The notes beneath the pieces are model-generated. The model was given only the letters and a program-made list of their open reading frames with translations, searched no databases and had not been told where the DNA came from. Below, one piece after another: positions 7,591 through 15,744 of a stretch of 36,365 bases of DNA. The position numbers were made by a program, and so were the translations under genes. Location of the stretch: assembly GCA_030018935.1 (NCBI GenBank), contig JASEGZ010000008.1, positions 1 through 36,365 of the forward strand, read 5' to 3'. Source of the DNA: Syntrophales bacterium. GTDB lineage: Bacteria; Desulfobacterota; Syntrophia; Syntrophales; CG2-30-49-12. Position 1 is the first letter of the stretch. Each line of letters begins with the position of its first letter.

Positions 7591-8601
7591 GTGGAAAATG
7601 TAGAAACGAAACTACGTGAAGAAGCAAAAAAATTGCTGGCGGAAAAAAAGGTGGATCTTATCGTAGGGTATGAAAAAGGCACCCTTCCTCTTCTTGCCCC
7701 GCCATGCTTTATTACCGAGCTTGAAGACGCTGAAAAACTTGTCTGGAACGCCTTCTGCATGCAAAACCTTGCCAAGTTCGTACACGACATCCTCTCACAG
7801 CACAGGGAATCCCAGAAGCGCCTTAAGCCGGCGGACAGAACAAAAAAGACGGTAGGTATTGTCGCGAGGGGCTGCACAACCCGCTCGCTGGTGATCCATC
7901 TTCAGGAAAAGCAGTACAACAGGGACGATGTCGTGATCCTCGGTGTCCCCTGCACCGGCTATGTGGACAGGAAGAAGATGGACGCCCTCGTTGCGGGTGA
8001 GGAAATCCGAGAGGCATCCGTTGCAGGAGATTCCGTCCTGGTAAAGACAGTTGGTGGCGAGAGGAAGGTTCCTCTTAAGGAGGTGCTGGCCGATAACTGC
8101 CCCACTTGCCGTTTCAACAATCCCCTTATTTCTGATGTGATGATAGGGGAGCAGGCCCCGGCAATGGATGCCGCTCAGGAATATGCTAAGGTGGATGAAT
8201 TTGAAAAGCTTTCCCCGGATGAAAGGTGGAACTACTTTACCAGGGAGATGGATAAGTGCGTGCGCTGTTATGCCTGTCGCAATGCCTGTCCGTCCTGTTA
8301 CTGTAAGGTATGCTTTGTCGAACAGAGCCAGCCGCGGTGGGTCGGTATCGGTGAGGACCGGTCTGACACACAGGTATTTCAAATAATGCGGCTGTATCAT
8401 ATGGCGGGGCGATGCGTAGATTGCGGCTCCTGCATTGCAGTATGTCCCATGGGTGTGGATCTGCGGAGGTTTTTGAAGAAACTGGATAAGGACGCTCTTG
8501 AACTGTTTAAGTACAGGGCCGGTATCTCGCCGGACGAACTGTCCATGCTTGGTACCTTCAGGGAAAACGACAGAGAAGATTTTATCTTTGAACCGAAATA
8601 G
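7591..8601 (+). CDS. FrhB/FdhB-like iron-sulfur oxidoreductase subunit
   Basis: A 336-residue protein. The N-terminal part resembles the coenzyme F420-hydrogenase/formate dehydrogenase beta (FrhB) family (VDLIVGYEKGTLPLLAPPCF; IVARGCTTRSLVIHLQEK; VPCTGYVDRKK; CPTCRFNNP). The C-terminal third holds ferredoxin-like motifs: CVRCYACRNACPSCYCKVC near residues 227-245 and CVDCGSCIAVCP near 272-283. It probably relays electrons between donor module and HdrABC. The start is GTG at 7591 with GAGG about 10 bases upstream; no ATG fits better. Whether it binds a flavin is not evident. It sits between mvhD and hdrC on the same strand. Confidence 0.75.
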   Translation: MENVETKLREEAKKLLAEKKVDLIVGYEKGTLPLLAPPCFITELEDAEKLVWNAFCMQNLAKFVHDILSQHRESQKRLKPADRTKKTVGIVARGCTTRSLVIHLQEKQYNRDDVVILGVPCTGYVDRKKMDALVAGEEIREASVAGDSVLVKTVGGERKVPLKEVLADNCPTCRFNNPLISDVMIGEQAPAMDAAQEYAKVDEFEKLSPDERWNYFTREMDKCVRCYACRNACPSCYCKVCFVEQSQPRWVGIGEDRSDTQVFQIMRLYHMAGRCVDCGSCIAVCPMGVDLRRFLKKLDKDALELFKYRAGISPDELSMLGTFRENDREDFIFEPK

Positions 8602-8609
8602 GAATAATT

Positions 8610-9137
8610 ATGAAAACCTTTCTCGAAGAAGTAAATGAAAAGATCAAGGGTGTTCCCATCCAGAGATGCTATCACTGCCGAAAATGCACGGCAGGGTGTC
8701 CCCTATCCTTTGCTATGGAATACAATCCCAATAGGATTATCAAGATGATTCAGATAGGTAAGCGGGACGAGGTCCTCAAGAGTTCAACGATCTGGCTCTG
8801 TGTTTCCTGCGAGACCTGTATCACCCGTTGTCCCAATGAGGTGGATATCGCCCGTCTGATGGATATATTGAGACAGATGACCATTGAATCAGGCATCGGT
8901 GCTAAGGAAAAGAATGTCCTTAAATTCCATGAGGCGTTTCTTTCCAACATCAAGTTGTGGGGACGGATCAATGAGCCCCTCATGATGGCCCAGTACAAGT
9001 TAAAATCGGGGGACCTATTCTCTGACATGGCTATGGGTATAGATATGTTCAAGAAAGGTAAACTCCCCCTACTGCCCCCGAGAACAAAGGATATGAGGAC
9101 TGTAAAAAGGATATTTGAGAAGACGAAGCATTCATAA
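8610..9137 (+). CDS. hdrC: Heterodisulfide reductase subunit C-like
   Basis: A 175-residue ferredoxin-like subunit. It has two [4Fe-4S] motifs, CYHCRKCTAGCP (residues 21-32) and CVSCETCITRCP (61-72), in the usual HdrC arrangement followed by a helical tail. In Hdr complexes HdrC carries electrons from HdrA to the catalytic HdrB. It starts 8 bases after the FrhB-like gene, so the two are likely translated from one mRNA. Order hdrC then hdrB is usual. Confidence 0.9.
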   Translation: MKTFLEEVNEKIKGVPIQRCYHCRKCTAGCPLSFAMEYNPNRIIKMIQIGKRDEVLKSSTIWLCVSCETCITRCPNEVDIARLMDILRQMTIESGIGAKEKNVLKFHEAFLSNIKLWGRINEPLMMAQYKLKSGDLFSDMAMGIDMFKKGKLPLLPPRTKDMRTVKRIFEKTKHS

Positions 9138-9141
9138 AGAA

Positions 9142-9207
9142 TAGGTCGTAAGTCATAGGTCGTAGGTCAAAAGACGTATGACTGATGACGTATGACTGAT
9201 GACTGAT
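9142..9207 (+). repeat. Dispersed GTCGTAAGTC/GTATGACTGATGA intergenic repeat, copy 1
   Basis: The hdrC-hdrB gap is filled by AGGTCGTAAGTCATAGG-like units followed by AAAAGACGTATGACTGATGA, the latter part repeated. A closely matching inverted copy lies at 19540-19590 and a short related piece at 12086-12097. Confidence 0.75.
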
Positions 9208-9221
9208 ATTATAGGAGGCGC

Positions 9222-10082
9222 ATGTTGAAAGTTTCATACTATCCGGGATGCTCACTCCACGGCACGGCGAAGGAATATGACCAATCGGTAAAGGCTGTAT
9301 GCAGCGCCCTGGGGATTGAACTGAAGGAGGTTGATGATTGGTGCTGTTGTGGCGCCACCTCCGCCCATAGTACCAATTTTAAACTCTCCATTGCCCTTCC
9401 CGCTCTAACCCTTATCGCTGCCGAAAAGGATGCCGCTGATGTGCCGGAAGTGATGGTCCCCTGTGCCGCCTGTTTCAATCGCTTAAAGACCGCTCACTAC
9501 CATCTCAAGAAAGACAGCATCTTAAAATCCGAGGTGGAAAGTATCGCCGGCAGGGAATACAGGGGCTCGATAATCGTGAAAAATCCCATTGACATTATTT
9601 ATAACGATATAGGCCTCCCGACCCTGAGCGGAAAAGTGACCAGGAAATTGACGGGTCTCAAACCGGTTTCCTACTATGGATGCCTCCTGTTGAGACCACC
9701 GGAGGTCTGTGAGTTCGATGACTATGAAAATCCCGTCATGCTGGATAGCATCATGAACTGTCTCGGGGCCAATGCACGTCCCTGGTCTTACAAGACTGAT
9801 TGCTGTGGCGGTAGTCTCACCATCAGTAAAACCAATATCGTGCAGCGGATGGTGAATAAATTGATAACCATGGCCAGAGAAACCGAGGCAAACTGTCTCG
9901 TTGCGGCCTGCCCCATCTGCATGGCCAATCTGGACATGAGGGCCAGTGAAAACGTGAGACTTCCCGTCTTTTATTTTACCGAATTGATAGCCCTGGCCAT
10001 GGGACTCCCGGGACCGGAAAGCTGGTTTAAACTTCACCACGCCGATCCGGCGCCCCTCCTCGATGTTTTAGGACTGCTCTGA
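9222..10082 (+). CDS. hdrB: Heterodisulfide reductase subunit B-like
   Basis: A 286-residue protein with two CCG-domain cysteine motifs: YYPGC...WCCCGAT...VPCAAC in the N-terminal half and YYGC...DCCGG...CPIC in the C-terminal half. In methanogen HdrB such motifs hold two noncubane iron-sulfur clusters that reduce a disulfide. All cysteines of both motifs are present, so catalytic capacity is expected. The physiological disulfide in bacteria is not certain; a DsrC-like protein is one proposed partner, but none is encoded here. ATG at 9222 follows a strong AGGAGG at 4 bases. It belongs to the redox operon. Confidence 0.9.
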   Translation: MLKVSYYPGCSLHGTAKEYDQSVKAVCSALGIELKEVDDWCCCGATSAHSTNFKLSIALPALTLIAAEKDAADVPEVMVPCAACFNRLKTAHYHLKKDSILKSEVESIAGREYRGSIIVKNPIDIIYNDIGLPTLSGKVTRKLTGLKPVSYYGCLLLRPPEVCEFDDYENPVMLDSIMNCLGANARPWSYKTDCCGGSLTISKTNIVQRMVNKLITMARETEANCLVAACPICMANLDMRASENVRLPVFYFTELIALAMGLPGPESWFKLHHADPAPLLDVLGLL

Positions 10083-10100
10083 TGGTAAATAAACGATGAA

Positions 10101-10136
10101 GAGGATTCAAGGGGTCAAGGATTCGAGGATTCGAGT
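10101..10136 (+). repeat. GAGGATTCAAGG-type intergenic repeat
   Basis: The 105-base gap between hdrB and the AsrA-like gene contains iterated GAGGATTC/AAGGATTCG units, similar in style to the run at 1553-1590. No gene is seen in the gap. Confidence 0.5.
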
Positions 10137-10187
10137 GAAATGCTAAGGATGCTTAAAGCATTGATAAAATCATTCTAAAGGAACGAT

Positions 10188-11213
10188 ATGGAAAAGAGGG
10201 TACTGAAGAAAGATAAACTGGCCGCAATTATTAAGAACGTCTCCCGGGATATGCTGGTCTATGCGCCGGTTAAAGAAGAGGATAATGTTCTCTTTATGGC
10301 CTTGAAAGAGGGAAGGGAACCCCTGCTTAATTTTTCAAATTCAAGGAACGCCCCCAAGACCTTCTTTTTCCCCCGTACAGAGATAATGATGAAATATACC
10401 CGAACCGGCAAAGGTATGGAACTCTCTAAGGGTGAAGGGGAAGTAAGGGAGACAGCGCTCTTTGGGGTACGCCCCTGCGATGCCCGCAGCTTTGCGCTTC
10501 TCGATAAGCTTTTCGACCAGGATAAATACAAAGACCCTTACTATATCGCCAGGAGAGAAAAAACAACGGTAATCTCCATGGCCTGTGCGCACCCTCCCTA
10601 TTCCACCTGTTTCTGTACATCCGTTGATGGAAGCCCGACCTCGGGAGAAGGCGCCGACATACTATTAACAGACATGGGTGATAACTACCTTGTGGAATTC
10701 ATCACCCCTCGCGGGGAAAAGCTTCTCAAGTATTTTGGAGACCTCCCGAAAGCCGGAGAAGCTGAGGAGACCCTGAAAAAAGAAATCGCGGAAAGGGCGG
10801 AAAAAGAGATCAGATCGCACATACCGGCAAAAGATATCAAACCGATACTGGACAACAATTTCGAACATCCCTTCTGGGAGACAATCCATCGGAAGTGTCT
10901 CGCCTGTGGCACCTGCACCTATCTCTGTCCCACCTGTCACTGCTTTGATATCAGTGACGAGGCAAAGGGAAATGACGGCATCAGGATAAGGAACTGGGAT
11001 TCATGTATGTACCCTCTTTTCACGCTGGAGACCTCGGGTCACAATCCGAGACCGACACAGAAGGAGAGGTGGCGGCAGCGGGTGATGCACAAATTCAAGT
11101 ATTACGTGGACAACTTCGGAGCGATCTCCTGTGTCGGATGTGGGAGGTGCGTCATGTATTGTCCCGTTAATTTAGACATCAGAAAGATAGTTGAAGATAT
11201 TGCGAAATTATAA
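10188..11213 (+). CDS. AsrA-like 4Fe-4S subunit (Flx complex)
   Basis: A 341-residue iron-sulfur protein of the anaerobic sulfite reductase subunit A family. Motifs are GVRPCDARSFALLDKLF, an internal CAHPPYSTCFC, and two C-terminal ferredoxin motifs, CLACGTCTYLCP near 238 and CVGCGRCVMYCP near 314. No sulfite reductase catalytic subunit (AsrC) is nearby. The neighbouring hdr genes instead point to the FlxABCD-type NAD(P)H:ferredoxin/Hdr system of sulfate reducers, in which AsrA- and AsrB-like proteins accept electrons from NADH. ATG at 10188 is preceded by AAAGGAA. The next gene starts within 16 bases of the stop. Confidence 0.82.
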   Translation: MEKRVLKKDKLAAIIKNVSRDMLVYAPVKEEDNVLFMALKEGREPLLNFSNSRNAPKTFFFPRTEIMMKYTRTGKGMELSKGEGEVRETALFGVRPCDARSFALLDKLFDQDKYKDPYYIARREKTTVISMACAHPPYSTCFCTSVDGSPTSGEGADILLTDMGDNYLVEFITPRGEKLLKYFGDLPKAGEAEETLKKEIAERAEKEIRSHIPAKDIKPILDNNFEHPFWETIHRKCLACGTCTYLCPTCHCFDISDEAKGNDGIRIRNWDSCMYPLFTLETSGHNPRPTQKERWRQRVMHKFKYYVDNFGAISCVGCGRCVMYCPVNLDIRKIVEDIAKL

Positions 11214-11228
11214 AGGCAGGAGATGGTA

Positions 11229-12068
11229 ATGCTAAATCCATATATACCCATGCCCGTCGAAGTTATAAAGATCGTCACGGAGGTTGATACAAAAGACATC
11301 AAAACCTTTCGTCTTGCCTTCGTCAACAGGGAAGACGAGGCGAACTTTCAATATCTGCCTGGCCAGTTTGCCGAACTCTCCATCTTCGGCAAGGGTGAAG
11401 TGCCCATCGGCATCGCCTCATCACCGACGCAGCCGGGCTATCTCGAATTCACCGTGCAGAAGGCGGGGGTTGTTACCAGCACCCTCCACGACCTGGAGGT
11501 TGGAACACACATAGGGGTCAGAGGTTCCATGGGGAATTCATGGCCTATTGACTATCTTGAGGGGAAGAATATCGTAGTTGTCGGCGGTGGCTTCGCCTTT
11601 ACCACCTTGAGGTCCCTCATCGTCTATATGATCCATGAGGACAACCGTTCCCGCTTCGGGAATATTACCGTCGTATACGGGGCCAGGACACCGGGACTCT
11701 TGATATATAAGGATGAGCTTGCCGCCTGGGAGGCGAGAGACGATATCAACTTGCATGTGACTGTTGATAAGGGCGATGAAAGCTGGAAGGGTAGAGAAGG
11801 TTTTGTCCCCACGGTTTGCAAAGAGGTGGCGCCAAGTTCGGAAAACGCCGTAACGGTGATATGCGGGCCGCCGATCATGATTCGTTTCACCCTGCCGGTA
11901 TTCTTCGACCTCGGCTTCTCGAAGGAAAACATCATCACCTCTCTTGAGATGAGGATGAAATGTGGTATTGGAAAGTGCGGGCGCTGTAACGTAGGCAACA
12001 AATATGTCTGTAAGGATGGCCCTGTATTTTCACTGGCAGAACTGGATAAACTGACAAAAGAGTACTGA
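11229..12068 (+). CDS. AsrB/FlxA-like FAD/NAD(P)-binding oxidoreductase
   Basis: A 279-residue member of the ferredoxin-NADP reductase superfamily. The FAD-binding barrel covers the first about 100 residues (YLPGQFAELSIFG; IGIASSP), then a nucleotide-binding Rossmann region (IVVVGGGFAFTTLRSL; VYGARTPGLLIYKDEL) and a C-terminal [2Fe-2S]-type cysteine cluster CGIGKCGRCNVGNKYVC. It is likely the NAD(P)H entry point for the Hdr complex. An ATG at 11223 directly abuts AGGAG. The ATG at 11229, in the same frame and 6 bases from AGGAG, is chosen. It could be called an AsrB homologue by sequence alone; the hdr context favours the Flx role. Confidence 0.85.
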   Translation: MLNPYIPMPVEVIKIVTEVDTKDIKTFRLAFVNREDEANFQYLPGQFAELSIFGKGEVPIGIASSPTQPGYLEFTVQKAGVVTSTLHDLEVGTHIGVRGSMGNSWPIDYLEGKNIVVVGGGFAFTTLRSLIVYMIHEDNRSRFGNITVVYGARTPGLLIYKDELAAWEARDDINLHVTVDKGDESWKGREGFVPTVCKEVAPSSENAVTVICGPPIMIRFTLPVFFDLGFSKENIITSLEMRMKCGIGKCGRCNVGNKYVCKDGPVFSLAELDKLTKEY

Positions 12069-12114
12069 AGCCATGACTGACTCATGACTTACGACTTTTT
12101 TAGGAGATTGAATA

Positions 12115-12948
12115 GTGAACAGAATTGTAGAGAAAATTGATCTATCAGAGAACGTGGTAGAGATGGTCATTGAAGCCGCCGCCATTGCAAAGAAGAGAAG
12201 GGCCGGCCAGTTTATCGTCCTGAGAATTGACGAGAAAGGGGAAAGGATCCCCCTGACCATCGTGGATTCTGATACAGAAAGGGGGACAATCACCATTATT
12301 TTTCAGGTCGTGGGTAAAACAACGGCCGCCCTTGCTGCACTGAAGGCAGGTAATTTTGTAACCGACGTCCAGGGCCCCCTTGGCAACCCTACAGAGATCG
12401 AAAACTTCGGTCATGTGGTCTGCGTGGGCGGGGGTGTCGGTGTGGGTGTCATCTATCCCCTTGCCGTGGCCTTGAAGAAAGCGGGCAATAAAGTAACATC
12501 CATCATCGGGGCAAGGACAAAAGATCTCCTGATCCTTGAAGAAGAGATGAAAAATGCAAGTGATAAACTCTTAGTGGCCACAGACGATGGCAGCTACGGT
12601 TTCCACGGTTTCGTCAGCGCCGTTTTGCAGAACCTGATAGATGCAAAAGAGAAGATTGATCGGGTGTTTGCCATCGGCCCGGTGCCGATGATGCGGGTAA
12701 TATGCAACGTGACCAGACCGTATGGCATAAAGACCATCGTCTCTCTGAATCCGATCATGGTTGATGCCACCGGGATGTGTGGCGCCTGCCGGGTATCGGT
12801 GGGGGGTCAAACGCGATTTACCTGTGTGGACGGTCCCGAATTTGATGGTCATGACGTTGATTTTGATCTCTTGACGAGCCGTCTCAGGATGTACCTGAGC
12901 CAGGAAAAAGAGGCGATGGAAAGATACAGGTGTGCACATGGAGGCTGA
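12115..12948 (+). CDS. nfnA: NfnA-like ferredoxin:NADP+ oxidoreductase small subunit
   Basis: A 277-residue FAD/NAD-binding subunit of the NfnAB (SudB-like, sulfide dehydrogenase beta) type. It shows the FAD barrel (RAGQFIVLRIDEKGERIPLTI), the dinucleotide-binding motif CVGGGVGVGVIYPLA, and a C-terminal [2Fe-2S] site in CGACRVSVGGQTRFTCVDGPEFDG. NfnAB couples NADH and reduced ferredoxin to NADP+ reduction by flavin-based bifurcation, here run with the NfnB encoded next. The start is GTG at 12115, supported by AGGAG 8 bases upstream. The stop overlaps nfnB by 11 bases. Confidence 0.88.
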   Translation: MNRIVEKIDLSENVVEMVIEAAAIAKKRRAGQFIVLRIDEKGERIPLTIVDSDTERGTITIIFQVVGKTTAALAALKAGNFVTDVQGPLGNPTEIENFGHVVCVGGGVGVGVIYPLAVALKKAGNKVTSIIGARTKDLLILEEEMKNASDKLLVATDDGSYGFHGFVSAVLQNLIDAKEKIDRVFAIGPVPMMRVICNVTRPYGIKTIVSLNPIMVDATGMCGACRVSVGGQTRFTCVDGPEFDGHDVDFDLLTSRLRMYLSQEKEAMERYRCAHGG

Positions 12949-14359
12949 AGAAAAGAAAGCTAAGGAAAAGAGAGTTAAAGTTCCCCGACAGAAGATGCCG
13001 GAGCAGGACCCGAAGGTACGGATCCACAATTTTGATGAGGTCCCGTTCGGCTATACGGAAGAGATAGCGATAACCGAGGCAAAACGGTGCATCCAGTGCA
13101 AGGAACCCGGCTGTATCGAAGGATGTCCCGTGGAAGTCAATATACCTGCCTTTGTCCGGCTTATTACGGAGGGGAATTTTATCGAGGCTGGCCGTACTAT
13201 AAAGGAAACAAACTCCCTCCCCGCTGTCTGTGGTCGTGTCTGTCCCCAGGAGGATCAATGTGAAAAGGTTTGTGTCCTGGGAAAGAAGTGGGAACCGGTG
13301 GCCATAGGGAGACTTGAGCGTTTTGCCGCAGACTACGAACGGGAGAAAGGACAGGTATCCATCCCAGAATGGGCAACACCCATAGGGAAAAAGGTTGCCG
13401 TGGTCGGCGCCGGTCCCTCAGGCCTGACCATCGCCGGTGATCTCGTGAAATTGGGATATGAAGTGACGATCTTTGAGGCCCTTCACAAGGCGGGAGGTGT
13501 CCTCGTGTACGGGATCCCCGAGTTTCGTCTGCCGAAGAGGATCGTGGAGGCCGAAGTTGATTATGTGAGAAAAATGGGGGTAAAGATCGAAACCAATGCC
13601 GTGATCGGAAGGGTCAAGACGGTGGATGAACTCTTCGCAGAGGGTTTTGCTGCCGTTTACCTCGGCGTGGGCGCCGGCGCCCCGGTCTTTATGAATATAC
13701 AGGGAGAAAATCTCAGCGGTATCTATTCGGCCAATGAGTACCTGACCAGGTCCAATCTAATGAAGGCATATCTCTTCCCGGAATACGACACTCCCATTGT
13801 CCGTGGCAAAAATTGCGCCGTTATCGGCGGCGGCAACGTGGCCATGGACTCGGTCAGGACAGCCCTCCGGCTGGGTGCAGAGAACGCCTATATCATCTAC
13901 CGCCGCACAGAGGTGGAGATGCCGGCCAGGATAGAGGAAGTCCACCATGCGAAGGAAGAGGGTGTCCAGTTCAAGCTTCTCACGAATCCCGTGGAATACC
14001 TTGGTGATGAGAACGGCTGGGTGAGGGGGATGAGATGCCAGAGGATGGAGCTGGGCGAGCCTGACGAATCAGGGAGACGACGACCGGTTCCCATCGAGGG
14101 TTCAGAGTACGTGGTTGATGTGGATACCGTAGTGGTAGCTGTGGGGACGATGGCAAATCCCATTGTCCCGGCGACAACTCCGGGGCTGGAAACAAATCGC
14201 CGGGGTTACATTATCACAAAGGATGAAACGGGGAAAACGAGCCGGGAGGGGATCTATGCGGGAGGCGACATTGTAACCGGGTCAGCGACGGTAATTCTTG
14301 CCATGGGCGCCGGAAAAAAGGCGGCCCGGGCCATCCATGAATACCTCTCTTCCGGATAG
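12938..14359 (+). CDS. nfnB: NfnB-like, GltD-family NADPH-binding flavoprotein
   Basis: A 473-residue large subunit of NfnAB, homologous to the glutamate synthase small chain. It has N-terminal [4Fe-4S] cysteines (CIQCKEPGCIEGCP; CGRVCP...CEKVC), an FAD fold GAGPSG, the GGVLVYGIPEFRLPK segment, an NADPH fold GGGNVAMD, YRRTEVEMPAR and the C-terminal FAD motif GGDIVTGSATV. All key motifs are intact, in contrast to the GltD-like insert in HdrA. No glutamate synthase large subunit is present, so glutamate synthesis is unlikely. GTG at 12932 or ATG at 12938 could start it; ATG is preferred. It ends the operon and faces the convergent atpF. Confidence 0.9.
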   Translation: MEAEEKKAKEKRVKVPRQKMPEQDPKVRIHNFDEVPFGYTEEIAITEAKRCIQCKEPGCIEGCPVEVNIPAFVRLITEGNFIEAGRTIKETNSLPAVCGRVCPQEDQCEKVCVLGKKWEPVAIGRLERFAADYEREKGQVSIPEWATPIGKKVAVVGAGPSGLTIAGDLVKLGYEVTIFEALHKAGGVLVYGIPEFRLPKRIVEAEVDYVRKMGVKIETNAVIGRVKTVDELFAEGFAAVYLGVGAGAPVFMNIQGENLSGIYSANEYLTRSNLMKAYLFPEYDTPIVRGKNCAVIGGGNVAMDSVRTALRLGAENAYIIYRRTEVEMPARIEEVHHAKEEGVQFKLLTNPVEYLGDENGWVRGMRCQRMELGEPDESGRRRPVPIEGSEYVVDVDTVVVAVGTMANPIVPATTPGLETNRRGYIITKDETGKTSREGIYAGGDIVTGSATVILAMGAGKKAARAIHEYLSSG

Positions 14360-14385
14360 GAAACTACCTTTGGCAATTTTTTTGC

Positions 14386-14955
14386 TCAACATGGTGGAGA
14401 TGTTATCTCTTTAGTGTAATCAACAATAAGGCACTCTTGATCGCTTTCCTTTATCGTATCTTTAATTATTTTCTCTGCCTTCTCCAGGGATAATCTTGCC
14501 ACTTCTCTTCTCAGTTCCTCTTTGGCTCTTCTTATTTCCTGTTCTGCAATACCTTTTGCCTGCTTTTTTAACGATTCCGCTTCTTTTTCCGCTTCTGCAA
14601 TTATCCTTTCTTTCTCTGCCTGTCCTTCCTTTTCTGCCAAATTCCGAATGTCTTCCACTTCTCTATCTAAGGCGATCAACTTTTCTTCATATTCCCTCAA
14701 CTTTTTTTCGGCCAAACTTTTAGCTTCTTCAGCTTCTTTTAAAGAGAGATGAATCTTTTGGCTCCGCTCAGCGAAAAAACCCTTTGCTCTGGGAAGAGCT
14801 AATTTGTACAGCACAAAAAGAAGGAGAAGAAAGTTAATTACTTGAAAAACAAACGGCCATAGGGATGAGCCTCCATATTCTTCCTGAGAGGCGCCCGCGA
14901 CCGCTTCCGTCACCGCTATTAGAGCTATTGCTACTGTGTAAAAAAGAATTTTCAT
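14386..14955 (-). CDS. atpF: F-type ATP synthase subunit b
   Basis: A 189-residue peripheral stalk subunit. A signal-like hydrophobic N-terminus (about 1-20) is followed by the membrane helix FVFQVINFLLLLFVLYKLALP (about 34-54). A long charged coiled coil rich in Glu, Lys and Ala then runs to the end. The start ATG overlaps the stop of the preceding b' gene as ATGA. It is the last gene of the F0 cluster; delta, alpha, gamma, beta and epsilon genes are not found downstream, where the convergent nfnB lies only 26 bases away. Confidence 0.88.
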   Translation of the reverse strand: MKILFYTVAIALIAVTEAVAGASQEEYGGSSLWPFVFQVINFLLLLFVLYKLALPRAKGFFAERSQKIHLSLKEAEEAKSLAEKKLREYEEKLIALDREVEDIRNLAEKEGQAEKERIIAEAEKEAESLKKQAKGIAEQEIRRAKEELRREVARLSLEKAEKIIKDTIKESDQECLIVDYTKEITSPPC

Positions 14956-15389
14956 ATCTGGACGCTTCTTCCCAAGACCTTCTCGGCTATTGCCCCCCCC
15001 AGAGTTTCTATCTGCTGATAGAGAGCTTTCCGGGACGATTCCGTTTCTTCTGATATTTTGCCCCTTATCTCCTCAAGAAAAACGTTGATTTCCTGTCTAA
15101 CTCTACCAAAGATTTCCTCTCTTCTTTCTGCGCCTTCCAGGATGTGCTTTTTCTTTATTGCCAAAGTTTCCCTTCTGGCCTGGCGCAGCTTTTCCGTATA
15201 TTCCGCAAAAGTTTCTTTTGCCTTCTCTTCCATCTCCTCGGATTTTTGTAAAAATCCTTCCGTCCTCTCATCCCTCTCGTGTAGTATCTTCAATATAGGT
15301 TTAAAAAGGTTCCTGTTTAAAAACCACAGGACAAGAAGAAAGATAACCCCTTGAATAACAAGCAGAGAGATGTTTATGGAAGGAAGCAT
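14952..15389 (-). CDS. F-type ATP synthase subunit b'
   Basis: A 145-residue second b-type stalk subunit. It has one N-terminal membrane helix (ISLLVIQGVIFLLVLWFLNRNLF, about 7-29) followed by a coiled coil with the FKPILKILHERDERTEGFL start typical of b' chains. Bacteria with paired b and b' form a heterodimeric stalk. The ATG start lies 3 bases after the atpE stop, and its stop overlaps the atpF start by 4 bases, so the two stalk chains are probably translationally coupled. Confidence 0.85.
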   Translation of the reverse strand: MLPSINISLLVIQGVIFLLVLWFLNRNLFKPILKILHERDERTEGFLQKSEEMEEKAKETFAEYTEKLRQARRETLAIKKKHILEGAERREEIFGRVRQEINVFLEEIRGKISEETESSRKALYQQIETLGGAIAEKVLGRSVQI

Positions 15390-15392
15390 CTT

Positions 15393-15713
15393 TTAAACTT
15401 TTCCCTGGAGGAAGAAAGAGATAACAAAGGCGTATAAAACTAAGGATTCTATCAGAGCCAATCCTAAGATCAGGGGAACAAACATCTTATCAGCCGCCCC
15501 GGGATTCCTCGCTATTCCTTCCAAGGCGGAACCCGCAGCTCTACCTTGACCAAGTCCCCCGCCAAATGCAGCCAAACCAATGGCCAAACCAGCGCCAAGT
15601 CCTACTAATCCCATACCCATTGTGGTGGTTTTCGCTTCTTCTGCAGCAAAACAACTTGTTGAAATCGCCATTAAAACCCCGATAACCATCACCACCATTT
15701 TCCATTTCCCCAT
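15393..15713 (-). CDS. atpE: F-type ATP synthase subunit c, Na+-type signature
   Basis: A 106-residue proteolipid forming the rotor ring. About 25 N-terminal residues ([23 protein letters not shown]) look like a cleavable signal, then two membrane helices joined by the EGIARNP loop. Helix 1 carries GLGQG with Gln56 and helix 2 carries IES with Glu89 and Ser90. The Gln-to-Glu spacing of 33 residues equals that of Gln32, Glu65 and Ser66 in the Na+-binding c ring of Ilyobacter tartaricus. This suggests Na+ coupling. ATG at 15713 is chosen over an upstream TTG at 15722; AGGAGG lies 11 bases before the ATG. Confidence 0.9.
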   Translation of the reverse strand: MGKWKMVVMVIGVLMAISTSCFAAEEAKTTTMGMGLVGLGAGLAIGLAAFGGGLGQGRAAGSALEGIARNPGAADKMFVPLILGLALIESLVLYAFVISFFLQGKV

Positions 15714-15744
15714 GATTTCCAAAACCTCCTTTCATTCTTTTAAT

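Noticed and set aside
7795-8400. Long minus-strand open frame (201 codons) opposite the FrhB-like gene
   Set aside because: It mirrors a well-supported iron-sulfur gene, has no family motif and no ribosome-binding site; treated as a shadow frame.
10188-12068. Dissimilatory or assimilatory sulfite reductase AsrABC
   Set aside because: AsrA- and AsrB-like genes are present, but no AsrC siroheme subunit follows; hdr and mvhD neighbours favour a Flx-type role.
12938-14359. Glutamate synthase small subunit (gltD)
   Set aside because: No large subunit is nearby and nfnA immediately precedes and overlaps it, so NfnB is the better call.
14360-14385. Bidirectional terminator between nfnB and atpF
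   Set aside because: There is a T-run, but no stable complementary stem can be drawn next to it.
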